Source of the DNA: Erodium maritimum
Lineage: Eukaryota > Streptophyta > Magnoliopsida > Geraniales > Geraniaceae
Direction of reading: 5' to 3'
Assembly: GCA_963921825.1 (NCBI GenBank)
Contig: OY997590.1
Coordinates: forward strand, 55,294,012-55,358,011
DNA: 64,000 bases
Shown: positions 23,512 through 35,832 of the stretch, piece by piece
Layout: every line of letters begins with the position of its first letter
How positions within the stretch are numbered: position 1 is the stretch's first letter
The notes under the pieces: model-generated
What the model saw: only the letters and a program-made list of their open reading frames with translations
Told to the model about the DNA's origin: nothing
Databases searched by the model: none
Position numbers and translations under genes: made by a program

Positions 23512-25491
23512 TTTTTTTTTTGAATAGCCAATTTTTTCATTAATAAAACCTCTTTTGAGGTAAAAGAGGAAGAACACATGCCAATAAGGACACAAAAGGG
23601 TGATTCCCTAAGATGATCATATGTCATCTATAAGGGATATCAACTACAACAAAAGACCAATAAAGGAAAGAAAACAACACCAAGACAAGATGCAAAAAAC
23701 AAGAACTGCCAACTAGGACAGACTAGAAGAAAACCCACCAAGAGTTGCAAGAAAAACCACAAAGAACCACCAACAAGGGCAAACCACAAGAAAAGCCACC
23801 AAGTGCAACAAGAAGGGCCAGACCAAACACCTTTAAAGGATAGGGCAAGACAGCAACCACTAACCAAGAATTGGTCACCAAGAGGAGCAGACACTCAAGA
23901 AACACTGCAAACCTAATCAGAGTTGAACCTAACTCCCTGTAACATTAATAACACTAAATCCTAGCGAGAAAGATAGAACTAAAAACGTCGGTGGCCAGGA
24001 CCACGATCGACAGATACAGTATCAATGAAAAATCACTGAGACACACCACACCCAACAAATAAAGCGAAAGTCTTCAGACCAAGGAACAGTCTAAAGGACT
24101 CGCCGGCGGCCAACACCACCACCTAAGATCGGCGAGCTCGAACACCAAACAGCGGGTCGAGAAGAAGCAAAGCCAATCAAATTAAATGAAGGAATTACCA
24201 AACAAAGATCGGTAGCCAGTGAGTCACACCACAGAGTCCAAGCAGTACCCGGAAGGTTGAAGAACCAGAAGCAGCTAGGGAAGCTCAGTAACGATCCACA
24301 CCCACTAGACTATAGAAACGCATCCCACGGCCTGAGCAAGAACTAGTCACTTCCAAGACCCGAGAGAAGGTCCACCTTCAAAACCACGTTGTCGAGATCG
24401 CGAGAGACAGGGCCGACAAAGAAGCTTGCACTCAGCCCTCCGAAACCTAAATTCGGTAAACACCGAAAAGAGGCCCAAAAAGGCGGAGGATCGCTATTTC
24501 TACCGAGTACAAACTCCGAATACCAGATTGGCAGCAGCACGTCAAAACTCTTGAGAAGTCTAAACTGAAATGCAGGCTGAGCGTTCCGAAACCAATGCAG
24601 GTAACCCCTCACCGACAACAGTAAGGACCCGAAGGGGAAAGCCTGTAATAATACCGAGCTCGATCCAAACAAGACTCCAACAGAGTAGACTCCGAAACCA
24701 ACTGATGAGCAACAGACTGGCCCAGACCCAGGTCCAAACCCAGGCCCATAACCAAACCCAGAGCTGAACCCAGGCCCAGAACCAGACCCATAAAAGGACT
24801 CAAGCCCAGAACCAGACCCAGGCCCATCCGACCCAGCACAAGCCGACCCGTGACCCATCAACCACCCAACTCAGATGGGCCGACCCAAAAGAGCAGCCCT
24901 ACCCGGATCTGAGAAAACCCGTCTCCCGTACCTGCCGCCCAACCCCGAGCCTGCGTCCGAACCTCCAACTATAGGCAACACCCGAGCAGACCACGAGCTC
25001 CGGGATAGAGGACGCACCACAACACCGGAGACCGGCTAATCCAACAAAGAACCTACAGTGCCGGCGACTCATCCAGACTCTGACGAGTCGGCGAGCTGCA
25101 CGGACCCAAACCCAGCCAGGGACGACCCCATCTCCGTCAAACGGAGGCTCAGCAACCCACGGAGGTCGAGCACAACAGCCCATCCGAGAATCGACCAACT
25201 CCTCGGCTTAGAGTCGCTCAAAAACCTACAGCAAATGGATCAACAGGCCTCCAACACCAACAACAAGCAGAAGAACACGAGCTGAGAGAGAAACCAAAAG
25301 TAGAGTAAGGAAAATGGGGTAGAAGAGGAAGGGGGAAGGGAGTGTCACCACCGGCGACGTCCTTGGTCGGCGGCCATGACGTCGCCGGTGGAAGAAGCGC
25401 AGTAAAGATGAGGGGTACTGTAGAGGATGCGGGGTGTTGTAGAGAGGATTAGGGTTGCTTCAATAACCAAGGCAATAACATTAATCTTTTT
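23512..25491 (-). mobile_element. Non-autonomous LINE-like element with 15 bp target duplication
   Basis: TCATTACATCTTGTT is repeated at 23497-23511 and 25492-25506, with a T-run at 23510-23521 (A-tail on the minus strand). The minus-strand 5' end (25491-25340) carries an ATGGCCGCCGACC-type start and CGTCACCGGCGG words shared with the 5' end of the element at 59377-60709, so the two are related. The body is GC-rich, with a Gly/Ser-rich frame (24861-24343) and no RT. The 3' region ends in a GAGGTTTTATTAATGAAAAAATT motif block like the other LINE tails here. Confidence 0.75.
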
Positions 25492-26391
25492 TCATTACAT
25501 CTTGTTGTCGTCAATACAATCACTAAAATTCCCATTAAACATCGTGGGTACCTTTCAAATTAATCAATCGAATGTAAAGATGATATGAGTTTGTATGGTC
25601 TGAAAGCTCATGAATGTTGTTTCCTTTTTTTTATCAGCAATTTTTTGAATTTATAAACCCGATCTTCGAAATTGAAGATAGGGCCAAGGGCATGCCCTCC
25701 ACCAATTGTTACAAACAGTGGATGATATTTGATCATCCCAGTAAACAAACCAACTAACTTAACTAACATTCAAACAAAACCTCCCAAGTCCCTCCCAAAA
25801 GACTTGACCCACACATCAAGTAATTACAGAAGATAACTAAACTTTGTACCCCCAAAAAAACAGTAGAAACTGAAGCATAACTCTTCAGCAGCAATGTAAA
25901 TTCATAAAAAACCCAAAGACCTCTGTGGAAGAGAGGCCAAAATCAAGACCTTGCTGAAGAAAGCCCCAAAACAGACCAATTCTGCAGACCCCCACAGCTT
26001 CCTTGGATGATTTCAGCAGAAGCAAAGCCAATTGAACCTGCAGAAGACTTACGCCGGCCATGTTATTGGACAATTACCACTGCAGAGTAAGACTCTCAGA
26101 AGTCAAAACACCAAACCTCAGAACCCCATATTGTTGTAAACTCTTGTACCACCTGACAGAGGAAAAAAGAAAGAAACAAAGCAAAGAGCAAACACTCAAA
26201 CCTAAAAAAAAGACTACCCTCTCAAACTATGGTAGCCAGAAGAACCCCCACACCTTGAGTCTGATCCCAATCCCAAGATAACAAGCCTCACCAAAACTCA
26301 CCAATAATACACTCCCCACCCACCCTCCTACCCAATTCCCAAAACCCCAGAACATACCAAATGCTAAGAAGCAAAGCCTGAACCCAAGTAC

Positions 26392-29300
26392 TCAAACCTT
26401 GATTAAAAAGCAAGACCAAGGCTCACTGATCCAAGATAAGAAAGATAATGAATGGCCATCTTTGAAATTTGCCCACAGTAACTGATAAGAATCATTTTGT
26501 ATCTGAAGAAAAATGGCATTTGCAGATTGAGGCCTATTATGAAAACAGAAATGATTTCTCTTAATCCACAGCCTCCAAATGATCAGGGATGATAACATTT
26601 CCCACTGCTTCTTAGCCCTTCTAGGACCCAATTGTGCCCAAAATAGAAACCAGGTGATAATGGAACCAGATAATGCAGCTTGAATACCCCACCACTGAAG
26701 ACACAAATACCAAACTTCAGAAGACAGTCTGCAACCTAAGAACAGGTGATCCTGCTCTTCAGGATCCTCATTACACATAGAACACCAAATGTCTCCATTA
26801 TACAACCCTCTAGCAAGCAAAAAGCATTTAGTGGGAACCCCTTGCATACAAACCAACCAAGCAAATGCTGCCACTTTTGGGGGAAGGATAGGAGTCCAAA
26901 GAAGGGCAGGCCAGTCCAGAGAGTTGTCCCAAGTATCATCTAATAGCTCATACATTTTATGCACAGAGAAGCCTCTATGATCAGGCACCCAGGAGGCGAA
27001 GTCATTATTCCCAGACAAAGTAATTGGGTTTATAGCATCACAAAGGAGATGGAACTGATCACATTCCCATCCCCTCAAATCTCTTCTAAAGACAAGTATC
27101 CAATCACCATTGAGCCAAAAAGAGGATACCAGAGCAGATTTTTGAGTACTCAACTGATAAAGCCTACTGAATTGATATTTAAGTGGATAGGAGAAAAGCC
27201 ACTTGTCTTCCCAGAAAAGTACCCTATTACCAGCATTTACCTTCCACTGAATCCCTACAGCCCCAACAACATTAGAAAATTTAGGACATAACAGAAGAGA
27301 TTCAAAATGACTAATGAAGCTCTGACCATTCAGTAATAGAAAATTTGACAGGTTCCAGGCATTATAATCCCATCCAAATTTGGCACACAGTAGCTTTTTC
27401 CACAGAGAATCATTCTCAAGGGCAAATCTCCACCACCATCTTGCTAGGAGAGCTTTATTCATAATGTGTAAGTTCTTTATCCCTAGCCCCCAACTGATTT
27501 TGGTCTGCAGATCTTATTCCAGCTGATCTTATGCAAAACCCTCTTGGAGATAGATCCACCCCATAAAAACCTCCTCTGCCATTGCTCCATTTCTCTAATA
27601 ACCCCTTTAGGAGCCTTGTACAGTGACATATAATACAAAGGTAGAGAACTCAGAGATGACTTAATCAAAGTTATCCGTCCTCCAAAAGATCTAGCCTTAG
27701 CTTCCCACAAACTTAACTTCTTTTTGAACTTATTGATAACAGGAGCCCAAGTCTTTTTCCTCCTTGGATTAGAACCCAATTGAAAGCCTAGGTAATCAAA
27801 TGGTAAAGTCATAGTAGAGCAGCCCAAGATTTGTGAGATCTCCAAGTCAGTCACAGAGGCTGAATTTAGAACAAGTACCTTAGACTTGGAAAATTTGATT
27901 TTCAAACCAGTTGCTTTTTGAAGAACATTAAGAGTATGATTGAGGTTGATTGCTTGCTGGATGCCAGCCTCAATAAATATGAGTGTATCATCAGCAAATT
28001 GTAGATGTGAGATCTCAGGGCCCTGATTGTTACACTTGATACCACCAACATAGTTATTCTGACTTCCTTTAACCATCAACTGATGTAGACTTTCAGCTAA
28101 TAATGCAAATAAGAGAGGAGAAAATGAGCACCCCTGTCTAAGCACTCTAGAAAGAGCAAAGTCTTCAGTTGGAGACCCATTAACAAGTACAGAAGACTAA
28201 GCTTTCAAGCACAAAGCTATCCAAGAAATCCAAAGCTGACCAAAACCCATAGACCTTAAAAGATTGAGGAGTGCCTCCCAATTAATATGATCATATGCCT
28301 TTTCAAAATCTACTTTAAAGATGATAACCTCCTGAGAAGTCCTTTTGATGGAGTGAAGAAGTTCTGAAGCAATGAGGATCCCATCCATAATCTGTCTCCC
28401 TGCTATAAAACCAGTTTGAACATCATTGACCAAATGATTCATCACAGTTTTTAATCTCAAGGCTAATAACTTAGAAAGAATCTTATACACACTATTAATG
28501 AGGCTGATAGGCCTATACTCATCAAAGTTTTGAGGGGAGTCTGACTTGGGAATGAGAGTGATGAAAGAGGAGTTTAAACCCTTTCCAAGGTTTCCCCCCA
28601 AGAAGAAATGATGGAGACAAGCCATAATCTCAGGCTTTGTGAAAGGCCAACACTTCTGATGAAATCTCATTGTATATCCATCAGGACCAGGGGCTTTATT
28701 CTCATTGCAAGCTTTTATAGCAGCCCAAACTTCAGCCTCAGTAAAAGACACCTCCAAACCCTGTGCTTGAATTAAAGAAAGAGTGTTGAAAGGTATAAAT
28801 GAGAGGTCAATGCACACTGAATTGGACTCCAAAAGTCTCTGAGAAAAATGATCTTTAGCAAGTTTTTAATCTGAACAGGAGAGGTATGAGAAACTCCATT
28901 TATAACAATCTGAGATATTCTTTTCCTAGCCCCATTATAGTTGGCAATTAGATGAAAAAACTTTGAGCATCTATCTCCTTCCTTAGACCACTGTTTCATG
29001 GCTTTTTGGCTCCACATTTTTGCTTGAATCTTAAGTTTCTGAACCATTTTGGCTTTGAGAAAACCTCTATGGGAGATTTCTTGGGGAGCAAGGCACTTAT
29101 CATCAATAATACTGTCAAGGCCAGAAATTTCCAGGGAGAGAGCTTCAATATCCTTATCAATCCAACCAAAGACCTCAATGTTCCATTGCCTATAAAATGA
29201 TTTGAGTGACTTTAATTTCAACCATAGTACATAAGATGGGGAGCCATGAGCAACCACAGAATCCCAAAGCTGTTTAGACTGAGAGTAGAATAAGGGCTGG

Positions 29301-30043
29301 GATGTCCAGGCATTTATGAATTTGAAGGGCCTTGGACCCCAATCCACCCTGGGATTGCTCAATAAAACTGGCTTGTGATCTGAAATTGATCTAGGCAGGC
29401 CCTCTTGAGAGAGATTAGTACAAAGTGTGAGTAACTGAGGAGAGATCAAAAATCTGTCCAGTCTAGAAGCAGAAGAATTTGGACCAAACCAAGTAAACTT
29501 GCCCCCACAAAGATGCATATCAATCAAACCTAGATTATTCACAAAGTTCTGGAAGTGTCTAATGCTGGAAGATGAGTAATTAGGACCTGTTTTTTCTGAG
29601 GGATCCAAGATTGCATTAAAATCCCCGGCAATGACCAAAGGGTTTGTATAAGCAGGTGCTTTAATGGCAATGTCTTCCCAAAGAGAATTCCTAGCTATCA
29701 CAGAACAAGGGGCATATACATTTATGACAGTGAAAGCTGCAGCCTTAGAAGTAAAGAATCCAGACCAATAAATGGCATGGTTATCCACCAGAGAAGATTG
29801 GACCTGGCAAAACTCTTTGTTCCACAAGGTGATCACACCTCCAGAATTGCCTTCAGCTGGGATGAAAAGAGATTCCCATGACTTGGAGAAACCACATTCA
29901 GAAGAGAAATAACAAGGCAAATCAATCAACTTTGACTCCTGGATCAACACCATTACTAATTGCTTCCTTACACATACATTCCTCAGAGCCCTCCTCTTTT
30001 GTTTAGAGGAGGCTCCCCTCATGTTCCATGAGAGTATTCTCAT
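26392..30043 (-). pseudogene. LINE ORF2 (endonuclease, reverse transcriptase, zf-RVT), frameshifted
   Basis: The frame starts MRILSWNMRG, the usual first strand of the APE-type endonuclease; QESKL, NVYAPC, GDFNAIL, LDRF and SDHKPVLL follow, so the catalytic residues look complete. It breaks near 28860 (frameshift). RT continues at 28832-28197 (APGPDGY, LIPKS, RPISL, FEKAYDHI) and stops at a TAG where the sister element reads Trp. It resumes at 28145-27483 with RQGCSFSP and an intact FADD box. Another shift near 27480 leads to the zf-RVT tail (27462-26392; CSMC...H...C). Two frameshifts and one stop make it inactive in trans and in cis. Confidence 0.9.
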
Positions 30044-32067
30044 GGAGAGGATAGTCTGATAGAGGGTAAAGAGTTGCAGGTATTCTCCACTGCTTCTCCC
30101 TCCTCCAACTCTTCTAGATCACAATAATCATCATCTGAATTTGTTTCAAGCTCCACTGTTTGATTGATCTCATCTTCCAAGTTATCAAATTGTTCAGCCA
30201 CAAGTTCATCCTCAATAAAAGATTCTAGACCCAGAGCTTTGCAATAATCCCATGTGCCAGCACCTCCCCTCTTAAACTTTATGGCTCCATTTTTTGCAGC
30301 ACTTGTAAGTGAGGAAGAAGCAACAAAAGGTTTCAAAACCTTAGATCTGGACCTTGTGTTATAAGCTACAGTAGTGTCTCCTTTGTTGACAAGTTGTTTA
30401 CTACTCTTTTCAGCAGTCAAAACCCTAGTTAACCCCTTGTTTAAACTGGTAGGATTTGAATTAATCCTTCCCTCCAAAATCTGTGAGTTGTGAGCTGGAG
30501 TCAGAGGTAAGGGCCCCAAAATAGTGTAAGAGGGTTTAGAAGTCCCTTCCTTATTAATGAGACCAGATACCAATATCTCCTTTTGTACTTGCTTTCCCAA
30601 TCTAGTCCCATCTGTATCAGATGGAGAGAAGTGTAGGATGTTGTCTTCAAGGTTGGCCGGAGCAGTGTCTAGCCTGCCTGAGGGGAGATTTTCCAATGAA
30701 ACAGCACTGTCCACCACTTCAGTATTTACTAAGGCATTTAAAAACGTTTGAGGTAGAACGTTGATCTCTGAAGTTTCCTTATTATAATCCACAACAAGTG
30801 GAGTAGGTAAAGTCGGGAACTTTTGGATTTGAAGTGCAGTAATTTCCTCATCAAAAGAGTTAGGAACAACCAAATTTTGTAACTCCAAGTTGTCAGATTT
30901 TTCACCCAGACCCGAAGAAATCTGCAAGTTATTACTTCCTCCTGGGGCTTCATGAAATTCAGTGTTATTTGTTGCAATAAATTCACTAGAAGGAGAATGT
31001 TCTGAACTTCCCACATCAGAAGAGGTAGATTTGGTACTAAATGTAGGTGATGACACAGTTGGGATGACAGAAGAATCCACAGAACAAATCATAATCTTGT
31101 AGATGTCCCCTTCTAACTCTAAACAAGTGTCTTTATAGACTTTAATGTACTCCTGAGATTGCAGAAGAATGAAGGCCGTATCAAAAGCAATCCCCTTGAT
31201 GGATGAAGAATGAACACAAACAAAGTTACCAAGATTATCCACCAAAGCTTCAAAGTTTTCCTTGCACCAACCCAGAATAGGCATGCCATGCAGAGCAACC
31301 CATGAAAACTTTCCCCCCAGTCTACAGAGATGTGATTTTTCATCCACCCATTCTAACCAGAAGCTTAACCAAGTGCTTCCTTCCTTTAAAGCTTCCTTTT
31401 CAGATTCAGTATCAGAGAAGATAACCAACACCACTCTATTACCAAGGCCTTTAATACTAACCTCTACTCCCCTTTCCAGCTTGAAATCCTCCATTATAGC
31501 TTCTAACGAGAAATTTTTACGTAACAGAGCCAAATGACCTTTTTCTAACCACCTTCTATGATCTTCAACCACCACACCTTTGAAAACATCTTCTGGAGGT
31601 AGATCAGGTTCTTGTAAATCCTCCAATGTTTCTTTAGTCCTCCAAACTTGTTGATTTCGAGTTCTCTGAAACCTGTTCTTTCTCCAAGCTTTGGCTACAA
31701 ACAACTTATAGCCTTTGAGAAAATGCCCATTAAAGATCTGCAAACCATTCTGCAACCCTTGTAGTGTGGCAAAAGTGACGAAACCAAACCACTTCCCCCG
31801 ACCATTTGGAACTAAAGGAGTCTCAGTGTTGATTATTTCCCCACATTCAAGAAAAAGGTTTCTTAACCAGACCTTTGATGTACCAGGAGGCAAATTATGA
31901 ACAAAGACCCTGAATTCATCTGTCTCCGCATTCTCAAATCTGTGAGAGGATTGATTTGGGGTAACCACTACAGATTCAAGTCTTCCACCCTGCACTTCTT
32001 TATCGATATCACCAGGCACCAGCCTTTCAAAGCCCAGTGGAGGACCTGAAGCCAACGATGTGACCAT
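30040..32067 (-). CDS. LINE ORF1 protein with RRM and DUF4283-like domain
   Basis: A 675-residue open frame with no internal stop. Residues ~50-130 form an RNA-recognition motif: RNP2-like FRVFVHNLP and RNP1-like RGKWFGFVTF. Residues ~180-335 resemble the DUF4283 region of plant LINE ORF1 (LLRKNFSLEAIMEDF..., W..WVDE, LHGMPILGW). The C-terminal half is Ser/Thr-rich and acidic and ends LPSIRLSSP. RRM-bearing ORF1 proteins are known for plant L1 lineages and are thought to bind the element's RNA. The stop codon overlaps the ORF2 start as ATGA (30040-30043). It is intact, so it could still make protein if transcribed. Confidence 0.85.
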   Translation of the reverse strand: MVTSLASGPPLGFERLVPGDIDKEVQGGRLESVVVTPNQSSHRFENAETDEFRVFVHNLPPGTSKVWLRNLFLECGEIINTETPLVPNGRGKWFGFVTFATLQGLQNGLQIFNGHFLKGYKLFVAKAWRKNRFQRTRNQQVWRTKETLEDLQEPDLPPEDVFKGVVVEDHRRWLEKGHLALLRKNFSLEAIMEDFKLERGVEVSIKGLGNRVVLVIFSDTESEKEALKEGSTWLSFWLEWVDEKSHLCRLGGKFSWVALHGMPILGWCKENFEALVDNLGNFVCVHSSSIKGIAFDTAFILLQSQEYIKVYKDTCLELEGDIYKIMICSVDSSVIPTVSSPTFSTKSTSSDVGSSEHSPSSEFIATNNTEFHEAPGGSNNLQISSGLGEKSDNLELQNLVVPNSFDEEITALQIQKFPTLPTPLVVDYNKETSEINVLPQTFLNALVNTEVVDSAVSLENLPSGRLDTAPANLEDNILHFSPSDTDGTRLGKQVQKEILVSGLINKEGTSKPSYTILGPLPLTPAHNSQILEGRINSNPTSLNKGLTRVLTAEKSSKQLVNKGDTTVAYNTRSRSKVLKPFVASSSLTSAAKNGAIKFKRGGAGTWDYCKALGLESFIEDELVAEQFDNLEDEINQTVELETNSDDDYCDLEELEEGEAVENTCNSLPSIRLSSP

Positions 32068-32833
32068 AATGTCAACAAGACAGAGTTTAAACCCACTGAT
32101 GATTCGTTGATCAGAACAAGCTAAAAAACCCAGACAAAATCGGTTTTATTAGAAAAAAACCGGTTTTGTTCCACTCAACATGAACTCAAACAGAATTACA
32201 ATCAGAGCAGAAGTGGAAAACGACAACAGCTCAAAAACTTGAAAGAGAACAAAAGAAAAGATCAGGCCTAAAGACTTAGAACCGGCCCAAAGACCCAAAG
32301 GCTAGCACCAACCCAAGTCTTAGGAAGAGGAAAGACCAACGTCCACGAGAAGCTTCAGATCGTCTCGGGACAACGCGAAACCCAACAACATCTCTGGAAC
32401 GCGCACGAACTGTTGTTCACGCGCCAAGGACGACGTCGGGAGCCGCACGCGCACACACCACAATCGAGAAACACGCCGGAGTAGCGAGGAGTCGGAATCG
32501 CGTCACCGGAAGGTCCAGAGAAATCCAAAAGGCAAGAGATATCAGAGGCCGGCACCCAAAAAAGACCGACAAGAGGAGGACCAACGAAGAGTAAATTCCG
32601 ACGAGCTGCAACCAAGGGATGAAAGTGGCGAAGGAGCGGGGACCTGGGACGGGAGCGAAGACGAACCAAAACTTTCCAACGCCGAAGATAGATCCGGACA
32701 GAGGAAAAACACGAAGAGACACCACGGGACTCCAGCCACTCACACGCAAGGAAGCTCACCCATACCGGAAGAAGAGGTTCTCAACGTCTCTAGCATCCAA
32801 TACCGCTTGAACAGAAACAGGAGAGATCAAAAA
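32068..32833 (-). other. GC-rich 5' region of the LINE, possibly a separate LINE-like fragment
   Basis: From 32833 to ~32140 (minus strand) the sequence resembles the non-autonomous elements of the window: GC-rich leader, then TTTGTTCTCTTTCAAG and a 3'-like block with AAAACCGGTTTTTTTCTAATAAAACCGATTTT (inverted GGTTTT/AAAACC words). There is no clear A-tail or extra target duplication, so it may be the true 5' UTR of this LINE family. Confidence 0.4.
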
Positions 32834-32842
32834 CATGAATGT

Positions 32843-33282
32843 CTTGATGATTTAGTTATTTTTAAAAAATTATTAGAGATGTGATTCCACGTGTACTCTT
32901 TTCGTCTAGAAACAAACCAGAAGAAAAACGTACAAAGTATCATAAAAATGAATTTTTAAGTGAAGTAATTGAGAAAAGATGAGTGAATATAAATGTAATT
33001 AAAGCGTATTTTTCCCAGATAAAACAAGGAGTGTTCACGGGAAGGAAGTGAGCTCGCCCACTTGCAATTATTCAATCAACATTTATATTTGTTTGGCCCA
33101 AATAAATAACATTATAATTATCGAAAACCAAATTAATTCCAATAGTTAGCCATTGCAGCTTGTCATCGAACAGCTCGGCCGTGAACGCTACCCTGGTGGC
33201 CGACGGAGACGAAAGCCAGAAACAAGCAACGACCTTTCCAATTACCAATTATCGATTCTCCAACCAATTTATTATTTCGAGG
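32843..33282. other. AT-rich upstream region of the bHLH pseudogene
   Basis: No coding sequence. This is the presumed former promoter and leader of the gene that starts at 33283; no specific element can be assigned. Confidence 0.35.
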
Positions 33283-35832
33283 ATGAGATCAGGAAAGGGA
33301 AATAATCACGAGGAATACGAGTACGAGGACGAGGATTACGCCTCCAGGAAGGACGGGCCTTCCTCGAACATCAACTACTGCACTAGAGGTAAATCTCTCG
33401 AACTCATCATTTTTGTGTTTGTTTCTCATTTTTGTTTGATTTTTACATTTGGGTTCTGGTAATTGTTAGGTGGAAAATCTGCAACTCCGGATATGTAATC
33501 TCCATTTGAATTTTTTTGTATCTATGAATAGTATTAAGTTTCTCTTCTTTGGATTCAGGGTGTAATCTTTCAGGTCTCTGATCAGTGTTCTTATATAATG
33601 TTGCAACCCTCCTTTTATGTGTTTTAAGTGATTTTTTTTTTTGTTAAAGAGATATAGTTCTGAATTTGGGGTTTTGAAAATGAAAAACAGATGGGAAGAA
33701 CAATGACAAGGCAAGTGCTATGAGATCAAAACATTCAGTCACTAAGCAGCGACGAAGGAGCAAAATCAATGAGAGGCATGTTTTGCGGCCCTAAGTCGTA
33801 TTTGTTTCTTCCTGTTGTTGAGTAGTCTGTATCTGCATAGTAATGTTTAGTTTAATTCAGTATTGTTGACGTTAAAAGCATCAACATCAACATCCACAAT
33901 AGGTTTCCACATATTATAACAATCAGAGACATAATTAGTTATGATATTAAGCAATTTCTCCAAGTTCAGTGCTTTTCAGCTTTCTTCTCTCCTGGAAGGT
34001 TCAAACAATTAAGTTCTCTCCTATTCTAACGGGTCACCGTTGAGAGGATTAAGCTGAATAAGCCAATGGGGAATAACCGAAAAGAAGGAAGAACTTGTGA
34101 CAGAGATTCATGTTATTAGTATAGTAACCTTAGTATATAACATCACATGAACAATTTTCTTCAAGTGTTACTAGATTAAGCTTGCTACTTCTGCTGGAAA
34201 CCGCAAAGATCAACTAATCTGTTGAACTGGAGAATTGATGTTTTGCTAGATTTGATAATAAGAGCTTCTAGTTAATTGGACTAATGGCATGACACCATAT
34301 GGGGGATATGATCTATATGTAAAGTGTGTATAAAAGTTACCTATGTTGGCCCAAACATCGTATTTTGTGCTCATTTGAAAGAGCCACAGTTGTTGGACGG
34401 TTGATTGGGTTCTTCCACCTCAGACATAGATATGATAAATCTAGATTTGTGATCAATTTCAATTTCATAAGTGTTTTATGCCTCAAGATTATCTTGTGAG
34501 TATTTCCTTAGAGTTCGTTATTGTTACTTCTGATAAATGATAATTAACCAAGGTTTGGTAGTATTTACGGGACACCGGATAGCTGCACAGTTAGTGAGAA
34601 AGGATTCTGAATCTACAACACTTCCTATCTTACAAATTTCAGACATTGAGAGACCTCATACCGCACAATGATCAAAAGAGGGATACAACATCAATTTTGT
34701 TGGAGGTGATTGAATATGTCCAGTATTTACAAGAGAAAATGCAAAAGTATGAAGGTTCCTACCTAAGTTGGAATTTAGAGCCCGCGAAATTAATGCCATG
34801 GGTAAGATTCAAGTGATTATCCCTTCACATTATGCAGATAGGACTTATGACATGGGTGTGGAGTGAACTCTAGTTTGCTCCCATAGTTCATACATTTGTG
34901 ATGCATACTGAGATATAATTGATTTTTGTGCCATTTAACTAAACTTCTACTTGTAATAGAGGAATAGTCACTAGCGTGTTCAGAATTTTGTGGGTCATCC
35001 CCAACCTCAAGCCATAAAGAACGGACCAAATATGATTGCAAACACTCAAAATCCAGCAGAATCGGAGCATAGCCTGGATGTCACAGGCAAAGCAGTGGAT
35101 CCACTACCTGAGGTGGTTGTAGACAAGGGAGTTTTACCTATACCAATTCCCTTGCGAACTTGCATGCTCTAAATGATGGTGGGCTTTCCAATCCTCACCA
35201 GTGCCCGGTTTCTGATGAGCAATGCCATAACACCAGTGACACACTAAAGCAACAAGAGGATATGATGATCGAAGGTGGAACAATTAGCTTCTCAAGTGCT
35301 TACTCTCAAGGGCCAGTTCCTATACAATATATGTACTCTCAAGGGTCAGGGTCACTTTTAATTCGATGCATGAGAACAAAATTGAAACAAGTTGGATATT
35401 TGAGAGACTGAACTTAGGTTTGATGAATTAAATATTGCTTGAGTTGATTCATAGATTATAATCTGAGTTCAGTCTGGATGTTGACGAATTTGGTAGTTAA
35501 CAGGCTTCTGAACACTTTGACTCAAGCAATACAGAACGCGGGCGTGGATCTGTCCCAGGCCAGTGTCTCAGTACAGATTGATCTTGGAAAGCGAACAAAT
35601 AGAGGACTAGCCCCAGGAACATCTGTTGCTAAGGTATGAAAAACACATGATACTCTGACAAATCTGGTATACTATAATAGAAACGAGTGTATGTGACTTG
35701 AGGATGTTCTTGTGTAAACATATATTATGCTTTTATTGATTCTAGGATCACGACATTCCACATTCCACCAACCAAGCAACAACACATACTAGGGACAATG
35801 CAATCCGTGGAGAGGAGTCGGATCAAGCTTAA
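33283..35832 (+). pseudogene. BIM-type bHLH transcription factor (BES1-interacting Myc-like), decayed copy
   Basis: Six exons are recognisable: 33283-33388, 33691-33775, 34636-34801, 34984-35311 (or 35344), 35514-35633, 35746-35832. The product matches plant BIM2-like proteins: MRSGKGN...EYEDEDY N-terminus, SKHSVT.QRRRSKINER basic region, [19 protein letters not shown] helix-loop-helix, [17 protein letters not shown]-terminal LLNTLTQAIQNAGVDLSQAS and VQIDLGKR. BIM proteins bind E-boxes with BES1 in brassinosteroid signalling. Lesions: the E-box-contacting Glu of the basic region is Lys (VTKQRRR); intron 2 has a GC donor and its acceptor reads AA instead of AG before 34636; a one-base shift lies near 35155-35170; and a TAA falls just before the usual KRLK end. 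I call it a pseudogene, although sequencing error could explain single lesions. Confidence 0.8.

Larger units (their letters stand above)
25621..32833 (-). mobile_element. Nearly full-length L1-type LINE (RRM ORF1 + ORF2)
   Basis: In order on the minus strand there are a GC-rich 5' region (32833-32068), ORF1 (32067-30040), ORF2 (30043-26392, broken) and a 3' region ending AAAAAATTGCTGATAAAAAAAA (about 25624-25650). CATGAATGT lies on both sides (25609-25617, 32834-32842) and may be the target duplication, separated from the A-tail by a few bases. The ORF2 sequence and the tail match the LINE at 17227-21359. The 5' region has the look of the end of another element (see findings). Confidence 0.85.

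Noticed and set aside
24343..24861. Gly/Ser-rich 172-codon frame as a glycine-rich protein gene
   Set aside because: It is the GC-rich body of a LINE-like element with exact target duplication; the repetitive amino acids come from a CCCAGGCCCAGAACC-type sequence.
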